Assembly: GCA_040003205.1 (NCBI GenBank)
Contig: JBDUDA010000003.1
Coordinates: 1-36,566, forward strand
DNA from: JALYIM01 sp040003205
GTDB taxonomy: Bacteria; Acidobacteriota; Terriglobia; Terriglobales; Acidobacteriaceae
Reading direction: 5' to 3'
Length of the DNA stretch: 36,566 nucleotides
The notes beneath the pieces were generated by a model. That model searched no databases. It had not been told where the DNA came from and saw only the letters and a list, made by a program, of their open reading frames with translations. Each line of letters starts with the position of its first letter. Position 1 is the first letter of the stretch. Of this stretch, positions 15,113-21,745 are shown in pieces. The position numbers and the translations under genes were made by a program.

Positions 15113-16288
15113 CTACAAATTGATCGCTGACTTGCGCACTTCGCCGATGGTTGACAGCGGGTCACGCGCGCCTTCCTTAGGCACAATCCACTTCTTCTCG
15201 TTGCTGATGCTGTCCAGAAGCAATTTCTTGTCTGCTTCCGAAGGCAAGGCATCGCCCAGGTGCAGATCATACGCAGAATCATCCAACGGTTCGCCGGTTT
15301 GAGAATGAAACTTCAGACCCGCCCAGCGTCCGATGGCTCGGTTAAATTTAATGTCCGGCGCATAGAGTCTTTCCTGCCCGGCGGTCAACACATTATTGAA
15401 GCGCTCAATCAGCGCTGCGACTTCGTTGCGATAGAGCGTGCGATTGTAGTCGTTCAGATCATCGAGCTTCGCTACATCAGGATTCTGCGGCTCATCGTAG
15501 CGTCCTTTAATTCCCCATACGTAAGACCAATGCGCGGACGAAGAATTATCGGTCCCAAACAAATCGTAAGAACTGGAAATCCATTTATTTAAATACTTCT
15601 GAATCAGCCATGCAGGAATGACGCCCGCCTGCACGATGCGCCGCAAGCCGTCGTTGCCAGTACCCATATGAAACGCTTCTTCCCGCAACATGTACGACAT
15701 CGAGCGCCCAAGCGGAGCGAAGGCGGAATACTTCAGCATCTGCAATTGGAATTTGCCATCGCGATCAACGAAATCTGTGTAAGTAAAAAAATCCATCCAG
15801 TTATCTACGTCAACATTGAAAGCGCCCAGCAGACGCTTGTTGTCGAAGGCGCGGCGCTCCAGCATCTTCTGCGCTTCGACTTTGCCGGAGTATCCAAAAT
15901 GCTCGACCAGCAAGGCGCACATCTGCCACCCGTGACGCATTTCTTCAATCATGACGCGGGTAATGGCGCGCCGGTCCCACTCGGTGGGAGCGCTGCGAAA
16001 GAGCTGACGCTGTTGCTCCACGCTGGCAAATTCGGTGTCGCCCTGGTAGACGATCATATTCATCAGGGCGTCGCGCATCTGCTGGGTGGGAATCTGGCGA
16101 AGGTTCTCCCATTTGCGGCGGCCTTTGAACGATCCAAACTGAATTTCATCGGTCTCGATCGCTCCAAAGAGCGTGTCGAACTTGAAGTTAGCGATTTCGT
16201 CGTGATTGACGCCAATATCCTTGCGCCAATCGTCGAATAATCCAACCCAATCGCTGAACGTTCCAATCTTTGCAACTTTGCCTGGCAT
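15113..16288 (-). CDS. BoxB-like diiron epoxidase (benzoyl-CoA 2,3-epoxidase family)
   Basis: A 391-residue ferritin-fold diiron protein. The motifs QGDTEFASVEQQR, EEMRHGWQM, VDRDGKFQL, REEAFHM, KYLNKW, YDLFG and KGRYDE match BoxB. The six iron ligands would be Glu86, Glu116, His119, Asp175, Glu204 and His207; the spacings (30, 3, 56, 29, 3) are almost those of Azoarcus BoxB (30, 3, 58, 29, 3, from recalled ligands 120, 150, 153, 211, 240, 243). BoxB uses O2 and reductant to epoxidise the ring of benzoyl-CoA. This protein is about 80 residues shorter, missing N-terminal residues and an insertion in the C-terminal half. AGGAG lies six bases before the ATG. No BoxA reductase or BoxC lyase is in the window, so its reductant and exact substrate are unknown. 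Confidence 0.87.
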   Translation of the reverse strand: MPGKVAKIGTFSDWVGLFDDWRKDIGVNHDEIANFKFDTLFGAIETDEIQFGSFKGRRKWENLRQIPTQQMRDALMNMIVYQGDTEFASVEQQRQLFRSAPTEWDRRAITRVMIEEMRHGWQMCALLVEHFGYSGKVEAQKMLERRAFDNKRLLGAFNVDVDNWMDFFTYTDFVDRDGKFQLQMLKYSAFAPLGRSMSYMLREEAFHMGTGNDGLRRIVQAGVIPAWLIQKYLNKWISSSYDLFGTDNSSSAHWSYVWGIKGRYDEPQNPDVAKLDDLNDYNRTLYRNEVAALIERFNNVLTAGQERLYAPDIKFNRAIGRWAGLKFHSQTGEPLDDSAYDLHLGDALPSEADKKLLLDSISNEKKWIVPKEGARDPLSTIGEVRKSAINL

Positions 16289-16295
16289 AAGTCTC

Positions 16296-17759
16296 CTACA
16301 GATTCAACCAAACTGTTTTCATTTCAGTGTAATGCTCAATGGCATGCGCGCCCAGCTCGCGTCCGAAACCGGAACTCTTATAACCCCCGAACGGCAGGGC
16401 CGCGTCCATTAGCCCGTAAGTATTAATCCAGACGGTTCCCGCCTTCAGCAGGCGCGAGACTGTATGCGCTTTCTTGATGTCGTTCGTCCAGACGGCGGCC
16501 GCCAGACCATATGGATTGCGGTTGGCAAGCTCGACCACCTGATCAACATCGTCGAAGCTTAACGTCGCCAGCACGGGACCGAAAATTTCTTCTTGCGCAA
16601 TCTTCATCTCGTTAGTGACGCCTCCGAAGATTGTCGGTTCGATAAAGTATCCCTTGCCGTTATCCACCGAAACGCGCGTACCCCCCGCAATCAGCTTCGC
16701 GCCCTCCTGCTTACCAGCTTCGATGTAGCCCAGCACGGTTTGCATCTGCTCATGGCTGACGATCGCCCCCAGGCGCGTCTTAGGATGCAGGGGATCGGCG
16801 GGCTGTAGCTTCTTCGCGCGAGCCACTAACTTTTCCAGAAACTCATCCTGAACCCTGCGTTCCACGAAGAGACGCGAGCCCGCATTGCAGACTTCGCCCT
16901 TGCCATAGAAGATTCCGTTGATTGCGCCCTTCACAGCACTATCAATGTCGGAGTCGGCAAAAACAATGTTTGGAGACTTACCTCCCAACTCAAGCGTGAT
17001 GCGCTTCAGCGTGTCGGCGGCGCCGCGCATGATTTCTTTGCCTACGGCTGTAGAGCCGGTGAATGCAATCTTGTCAATTCCAGGATGGCTGACTATGGCT
17101 TTTCCGGTGGCAGGTCCGCCGGTAACGATGTTCAACGCTCCAGCAGGTATTCCAGCTTCGATGGCGAGTTCGCCGAATCGCAGCGTGGACAAAGAAGTCT
17201 GCTCTGCCGGCTTTAGGATAACGGTGTTTCCGCAAGCCAGCGCAGGACCAAGTTTCCAGGATGCGAGAAGCAGAGGGAAATTCCAAGGAATGATCAAGCC
17301 CACCAGGCCAACGGGTTCGCGCAGTGTATAGGTAAACGCCGTCTCGATGGTATTGACGGTTTCTCCCTGGATTTTCGTCGCCCATCCTGCAAAATATCGC
17401 AGGACGTCGATGACCATCGGCATATCCACGTAGCGGGATTCGAAAATAGGCTTGCCGTTATCCAGGGTCTCGAGCTCGGCAAATTCTTCAATGTTCTTTT
17501 CCAGCAAGTCGGCGAGCCGCCAGATCAAGCGTCCGCGCTCACTGGCAGACATTTTTCTCCAGGGCCCACTGCGATCGTCAAAAGCCCGCCGGGCAGCGAC
17601 AACGGCTCGATCAACGTCGCCGGAAGAAGCCTCGGTCACCTGTGTTAGCACTTCTCCGGTCGCAGGATTGATAGTGTCGAAATTCTTCTCGCCACCAACC
17701 CACGCGCCATCGATCAGCAGACGGCCGGCCGCAATTTTCGTTTTCGAAGGTGCAAGCAT
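16296..17759 (-). CDS. Aldehyde dehydrogenase in the aromatic-CoA operon
   Basis: A 487-residue NAD(P)-dependent aldehyde dehydrogenase. Seen: IIPWNFPLL near 156-164, FTGSTAVG near 233-240, general-base Glu257 in LELGGKSPN and catalytic Cys291 in GEVCNAGSR. It ends seven bases before the BoxB-like gene, and in the Box pathway ring cleavage yields an aldehyde (3,4-dehydroadipyl-CoA semialdehyde) that is oxidised by BoxD. By position this enzyme could do that job, but its sequence is of the ordinary ALDH1/2 type rather than the BoxD type. It is paralogous to the enzyme at 112-1617. Confidence 0.92.
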   Translation of the reverse strand: MLAPSKTKIAAGRLLIDGAWVGGEKNFDTINPATGEVLTQVTEASSGDVDRAVVAARRAFDDRSGPWRKMSASERGRLIWRLADLLEKNIEEFAELETLDNGKPIFESRYVDMPMVIDVLRYFAGWATKIQGETVNTIETAFTYTLREPVGLVGLIIPWNFPLLLASWKLGPALACGNTVILKPAEQTSLSTLRFGELAIEAGIPAGALNIVTGGPATGKAIVSHPGIDKIAFTGSTAVGKEIMRGAADTLKRITLELGGKSPNIVFADSDIDSAVKGAINGIFYGKGEVCNAGSRLFVERRVQDEFLEKLVARAKKLQPADPLHPKTRLGAIVSHEQMQTVLGYIEAGKQEGAKLIAGGTRVSVDNGKGYFIEPTIFGGVTNEMKIAQEEIFGPVLATLSFDDVDQVVELANRNPYGLAAAVWTNDIKKAHTVSRLLKAGTVWINTYGLMDAALPFGGYKSSGFGRELGAHAIEHYTEMKTVWLNL

Positions 17760-17788
17760 TGGTAAGGTTCCCGTGTCGCCTCCAGCAA

Positions 17789-18610
17789 CTACTTGGCTTT
17801 AAATTCTGCCGGACGCTTCTCCACGTAGGCAGCCAGTCCTTCTTTGGCATCTTCGCTCTGGAAAAGTATCTGCTGGTTCTCACGCTCGACTGCCAGCGCC
17901 GACTCCATGGGAATCTCCCATCCTGTTTGCACCGCACGCTTAATTCTACCGACAGCCTTCGCCGCTTTATTCGGAGGACAGAATTGACGCGCATATTCCA
18001 TGATGTTTTCCATGAAATTGTCGCGATCGAAGATGTCGTTGATGATCCCGAACTCTTTCGCTTCTTCAAACGAGAAGGTATTCCCCGTCACCATCAATTC
18101 AATCGCCTTGCTCTTGCCCACCATGCGCGAGAGGCGCTGTGTTCCGCCCGTTCCCGGCAGCACGCCAAGATTAATTTCCGGCAAGCCAATCTTCCCCGCC
18201 TCCTGGCGCGCGATCCGTATATCGGCCGCCATGGCAATCTCAAGGCCCCCGCCAACGCAATGACCATTGATGGCTGCAATTACCAATTTCGGAGTGTGCT
18301 CAAAACGCAGCAGCATTTCATTGGCTTGCAGGCAGAAATAGTATTTGAAGGTCGGATCAACACTGGCCAGCATCTTGATGTTCGCTCCCGCGGAGAAGAA
18401 TTTGTTGCCCGCTCCGGTGACAACGATCACGTAAACATTGTTATCCATGCGGGCCTTGAGGATCGCCGCATCCATTTGCAAATTCATCTCGTAGGTGTAA
18501 GTGTTCGCCGGCGGATCATTCATCTCAATGACCGCGACGCCATTTTCGGCGCGATAGTTAATTAAGGTCTTGGTCGTGTCCGGCGTGGTTGTCTGCGCTG
18601 TGGTCGCCAT
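17789..18610 (-). CDS. Enoyl-CoA hydratase/isomerase
   Basis: A 273-residue crotonase-fold protein. Seen: FFSAGANIKML near 71-81 for the CoA thioester, GGGLEIAMAAD with Glu124 and GLPEINLGVLPGTGG with Glu145, so both catalytic glutamates of a true hydratase are present, along with the normal GTGG loop. AAAGGAG lies about nine bases before the ATG. It is the first enzyme gene after the TetR regulator (14-base gap). It could hydrate an open-chain 2-enoyl-CoA after ring opening, in contrast to the Dch-like hydratase further down the operon. Confidence 0.9.
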   Translation of the reverse strand: MATTAQTTTPDTTKTLINYRAENGVAVIEMNDPPANTYTYEMNLQMDAAILKARMDNNVYVIVVTGAGNKFFSAGANIKMLASVDPTFKYYFCLQANEMLLRFEHTPKLVIAAINGHCVGGGLEIAMAADIRIARQEAGKIGLPEINLGVLPGTGGTQRLSRMVGKSKAIELMVTGNTFSFEEAKEFGIINDIFDRDNFMENIMEYARQFCPPNKAAKAVGRIKRAVQTGWEIPMESALAVERENQQILFQSEDAKEGLAAYVEKRPAEFKAK

Positions 18611-18624
18611 TCGTGAAACTCCTT

Positions 18625-19362
18625 TTATCGCTTTTTGGAAGCTGATTTCGCTAATTTGTTTTCGATTGCCCGCGGAACTTTCGTCGCCACGTCGGGACGT
18701 CTCGACGAAGAATGCCTTCGTGGCCGGCCGCTGATCCCGGCTAAGAATAATTCCGACATCTCGCGCGCAAGACCGTTTGCATCGGCATCCACTCGCGGGT
18801 TATACCAGGTATAAATCCAGTTCACCATTCCGAACAGGCTCAAAACCGCGATGCGGGATGAAAAGTTCAGGCCCTTCGCACTCCTGTATGACTCTAAAAG
18901 CCGCAGGCAAGTGTGATAGTACTCCCGTTTGATGGCCGCGATCTCATGCGCGTAAGCCTCGGTGAGTGCCTCATCTTCGTGCGAGAGAACTTTCATGGCT
19001 TTCTGATGCGAAAGAAAATATTTCAGATGATTGTGGATAAAGATGCGAATGCCCTCTTCGCCATCCGTCACCCCCTTCAACCGTCTATTCAGTCGCTCCA
19101 CGATCGTCGTGAAGGTGTCTTTCTGAACAAGGTAAAGCAGCTTCTCTTTGGATTCGAAGTAGTAATAGAGCCCCGCCAGCGACATTCCGCTGGCACGCGA
19201 CAAGTCGCGCATGGAAGCGCCTTCGTATCCCTTCTCGCAAAAGACTTCAATGGCGTGAGTAAGTATTTTAGATAGCTGGCGCTCGAACGCATTGTCATGG
19301 GGCGGCAGAACACCTCCCGAACGGGATGGATCAGAAGCCGGAATTGAGGAAGAGGCTGACAT
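18625..19362 (-). CDS. TetR family regulator heading the aromatic-CoA operon
   Basis: A 245-residue regulator. Seen: an N-terminal helix-turn-helix domain at about 29-76 with ASMRDLSRASGMSLAGLYYYFESKEKLL, and a helical ligand-binding domain to about residue 220, followed by a basic tail. The first 25 residues are Ser/Pro-rich and not family-like, so the real start might be internal, but no better start codon is seen. The ATG directly abuts a 22-bp palindrome (19363-19384) with no ribosome binding site. Known TetR repressors of CoA pathways (PaaR, KstR2) respond to a CoA thioester; I infer the same here, together with autoregulation. Confidence 0.88.
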   Translation of the reverse strand: MSASSSIPASDPSRSGGVLPPHDNAFERQLSKILTHAIEVFCEKGYEGASMRDLSRASGMSLAGLYYYFESKEKLLYLVQKDTFTTIVERLNRRLKGVTDGEEGIRIFIHNHLKYFLSHQKAMKVLSHEDEALTEAYAHEIAAIKREYYHTCLRLLESYRSAKGLNFSSRIAVLSLFGMVNWIYTWYNPRVDADANGLAREMSELFLAGISGRPRRHSSSRRPDVATKVPRAIENKLAKSASKKR

Positions 19363-19384
19363 TTAGTTCGAACGTTCGTTCTAA
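19363..19384 (-). promoter_or_regulatory. Probable TetR operator
   Basis: A 22-bp inverted repeat: a perfect 10-bp core CGAACGTTCG (19369-19378), a TT on each side that does not pair, and outer arms TTAG and CTAA that do. It starts one base upstream of the TetR start codon and overlaps the end of the candidate -10 box, so a bound repressor would block transcription of the whole operon. Confidence 0.7.
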
Positions 19385-19413
19385 TCATAAACCAAATGTC
19401 GATCAAGTAGCAA
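19384..19413 (-). promoter_or_regulatory. Candidate sigma-70 promoter of the TetR/aromatic-CoA operon
   Basis: On the minus strand: -35 TTGCTA (19408-19413), an 18-base spacer, and -10 TATGAT (19384-19389), 5 of 6 to consensus. The predicted transcription start falls near 19377, inside the palindrome, leaving a leader of only about 15 bases without a Shine-Dalgarno sequence. Confidence 0.5.
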
Positions 19414-19460
19414 ACCCCTGCTGTCTTGAGTAGAAACTAACTCTCACGTCAACTGGATCT

Positions 19461-19610
19461 GGTCATCCTGAGGAGGCGGAGCTGCGCGCTCGCGCGCACT
19501 TCCACTAAGGACCTAAGCATTTTCTTGGTCTGCTGGCCGCAGTCAAATGCAGGGATCCTCCCTTTACAAGCCTTCGCAAGCGAAGATTTGCACTGCGTCA
19601 GGATGACAAC
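19461..19610. repeat. Inverted pair of TCATCCTGA dispersed repeats
   Basis: TCATCCTGA at 19463-19471 (followed by GGAGGCGGAGC) and its exact complement TCAGGATGA at 19598-19606 face each other across about 125 bases, which include an internal hairpin CTTCGC/GCGAAG at 19572-19585 and a GGATCC. Related single copies are at 1-50, 32062-32119 and 34899-34951. I see no gene in this gap. Confidence 0.6.
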
Positions 19611-19630
19611 GCTAGGAGTCTGCTGAATTA

Positions 19631-20716
19631 TCAGTTGCGGATGTCGGCCAGCAAGGCGTCCACTTCTGCTTTCAGGTCAGCAGTCAATTGAAGCAGCGGC
19701 AGCCGTACCGGTCCTCCATAATATCCGTTCAGGTCCATCGCATACTTGATCGCCGGGACACCCAGTTCCCCGACGGTGCGCTGCGCAGCCTTCGCGATGC
19801 GCTCCTGTTTGATCGCGGCAAGTTCGTGATCGCCTTCTTTCCATGCCGCATAAATCTCAAAACACGCTGTGGGAGCGATGTCCGCGAACGCCAAGATTGC
19901 TCCGACGGCTCCAGCTTGTAGCGAAGGCGCCAATTTCTGCGCCGCGCCAACCATAACCTGGAATCCAATTTCTTTCTTCCGCGTTCTAAGATCGCCTACG
20001 ACCGCAACCGCCATCGGCTTGGATGGTGGCTGCAATCCTCCAATCGAAACCAACTCACCGCCATCTTCCGGCTTGACCGCCTCTTTCAGCATGCGAGGCG
20101 TGACCGCTTCAAAAGTCGCAGTTACATCTGTGCTTCGTTGAATGTGCTGGGTACCTTCGACCATGCGGCGCACCTTCTCCACGTTGCCACTGGATTCCTT
20201 AATTCCTACTAAATTTGGATGCTCCGCCAGTTGAATAACAACTTCCGCAGGGATGTCGTATCCCGTCCCTTGAGGAAAGTTATAAATAATTACCGGCAGC
20301 GGGGAGCGATCTGCCACCGTGCGATAGAACGCCAGAATATTCTCGGGCTGCATCTGGTTTTTATAGTAGTAGGGCGTGCGAATCATCGCCAAGTCATAGC
20401 CCAGCGCGGCGGCGTATTCCGTTAAGTGAAGGGTTTCGAGCGCGGATTCGCTTCCCGTCCCCGCGATTAATACTTTTTCCGGTGTGGCCGCAGCGCGCGC
20501 GGTCTTGAGCACCTCACGCTTCTCGTCATCGGACAGCAAGATGGCTTCGCCGGTCGAGCCCAGAACCACGATCCCCGCGGATGGCGTGCGGCAGTACTGG
20601 TCTACGTTGTGCTCAAGCTTTTTGAAGTAGACTTTGCCATCGGGATAAAAAGGCGTCGTGATGGGTGGAAAAACTCCAGATAGAAGCACACATCCTCCGA
20701 TTCGAGCCACGGTCAT
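19631..20716 (-). CDS. Dihydrodipicolinate synthase (DapA/NAL superfamily) homologue with an insertion
   Basis: A 361-residue class I aldolase of the DHDPS/N-acetylneuraminate lyase superfamily. Seen: GVFPPITTPF near 14-23, GSTGEA near 53-58, the active-site Tyr145 in YNFP and the Schiff-base Lys173 in GIKESSGN. Most members are about 290-300 residues; here about 60 extra residues (roughly 190-250) lie between the Schiff-base strand and the last barrel strands. The ATG overlaps the stop codon of the deoxyhypusine-synthase-like gene (ATGA), so the two are probably co-translated. Whether it makes dihydrodipicolinate for lysine or acts on another 2-oxo acid cannot be decided from this. Confidence 0.85.
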   Translation of the reverse strand: MTVARIGGCVLLSGVFPPITTPFYPDGKVYFKKLEHNVDQYCRTPSAGIVVLGSTGEAILLSDDEKREVLKTARAAATPEKVLIAGTGSESALETLHLTEYAAALGYDLAMIRTPYYYKNQMQPENILAFYRTVADRSPLPVIIYNFPQGTGYDIPAEVVIQLAEHPNLVGIKESSGNVEKVRRMVEGTQHIQRSTDVTATFEAVTPRMLKEAVKPEDGGELVSIGGLQPPSKPMAVAVVGDLRTRKKEIGFQVMVGAAQKLAPSLQAGAVGAILAFADIAPTACFEIYAAWKEGDHELAAIKQERIAKAAQRTVGELGVPAIKYAMDLNGYYGGPVRLPLLQLTADLKAEVDALLADIRN

Positions 20717-21684
20717 AATCCCAAAACGTAAGCGAACATCAGGGGAGCAACAATCGTGGCGTCGGATTCAATAATAAATTTGGGCGTGTCCACTCCAAGC
20801 TTACCCCAGGTAATTTTTTCGTTTGGCACCGCGCCCGAATAGGAACCATAACTGGTCGTCGAATCGCTGATCTGACAGAAATATGCCCAGAGTGGCACAT
20901 GCTCCCGTTGCAGGTCCTGGTGAAGCATGGGAACCACGCAGATAGGAAAGTCTCCTGCTATTCCGCCGCCGATTTGAAAAAAGCCGAGGGGCTTTTCCGA
21001 CGTGGTTGAGGTGTACCATTCCGCCAGTTCCATCATGTATTCGATCCCGGTGCGCACGGTGTGAACTTTCTTTACGTCCCCCGTGATGCAGTGGCCGGCA
21101 TACATATTTCCGAGCGTCGCATCTTCCCAGCCGGGCACAAACATGGGCAGGTTCTTTTCTGCGGCCGCCAGCAGCCAGCTGTTCTTGGGATCAATCTGGT
21201 ATGACTCTTTCAGTTTGCCCGAGAGCAAAATCTTGTACATGAATTGGTGCGGGAAAAAACGCTGACCCGCGTTATCCGCCGCCACCCATTCTTCCAGGAC
21301 GACTTTCTCGATGCGCCGCATCGCCTCCATCTCGGGGATGCAAGTGTCGGTGACGCGGTTCATGTGGCGTGCCAGTAACGCAGCCTCATCCTTAGGAGTC
21401 AAATCTCGATAGTGCGGGACGCGTTCGTAAAAATCCCGCGCCACCAGATTAAAAACGTCCTCTTCCAGGTTCGCTCCAGTACAGCAGATCCCGTGGACTT
21501 TATTTCGACGAATCATCTCCGCCAGCGAAATTCCCAGTTCAGCCGTGCTCATCGCGCCGCCTAAGGTAACGAACATCTGTCCGCCATCGTCTAAAAGTTT
21601 CTTGTAACCTTCGGCGGCATCCAAAAGCGCCGCAGCGTTGAAGTGGCGGTAGTGCGTCTTAATAAAATCCGAAATGGTGGCCAT
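20713..21684 (-). CDS. Deoxyhypusine synthase-like protein (bacterial DHS family)
   Basis: A 323-residue protein of the deoxyhypusine synthase fold, which transfers the aminobutyl group of spermidine using NAD. Seen: VTLGGAMSTAELG near 39-51, CTGANLEED near 68-76, FQIGGGIAGDF near 236-246, and Lys295 in TWGKLGVD, the position of the catalytic lysine of the human enzyme, followed by ESDATIVAPL. Bacteria lack eIF5A; several bacterial homologues make homospermidine instead, so a polyamine role is the best guess. GGAG lies about nine bases before the ATG. It follows carB by 61 bases and overlaps the DHDPS-family gene. Confidence 0.87.
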   Translation of the reverse strand: MATISDFIKTHYRHFNAAALLDAAEGYKKLLDDGGQMFVTLGGAMSTAELGISLAEMIRRNKVHGICCTGANLEEDVFNLVARDFYERVPHYRDLTPKDEAALLARHMNRVTDTCIPEMEAMRRIEKVVLEEWVAADNAGQRFFPHQFMYKILLSGKLKESYQIDPKNSWLLAAAEKNLPMFVPGWEDATLGNMYAGHCITGDVKKVHTVRTGIEYMMELAEWYTSTTSEKPLGFFQIGGGIAGDFPICVVPMLHQDLQREHVPLWAYFCQISDSTTSYGSYSGAVPNEKITWGKLGVDTPKFIIESDATIVAPLMFAYVLGL

Positions 21685-21745
21685 AGAGTTCGCTCCAAGT
21701 TGAACTGAATCTGAAATCAGAAAGGCATACCGGCAAGAACGCGAA

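Noticed and set aside
15113..16288. PaaA, the phenylacetyl-CoA epoxidase subunit
   Set aside because: The QGDTE-ASVEQQ, DRDGKFQ and KGRYDE motifs and the ligand spacing fit BoxB, and no paaB, paaC, paaD or paaE genes are next to it.
7248..19362. Benzoyl-CoA reductase, BamA-type hydrolase or CoA ligase genes
   Set aside because: I looked for them because they would complete the pathway; none of the frames in the block matches, so the pathway is incomplete within the window.
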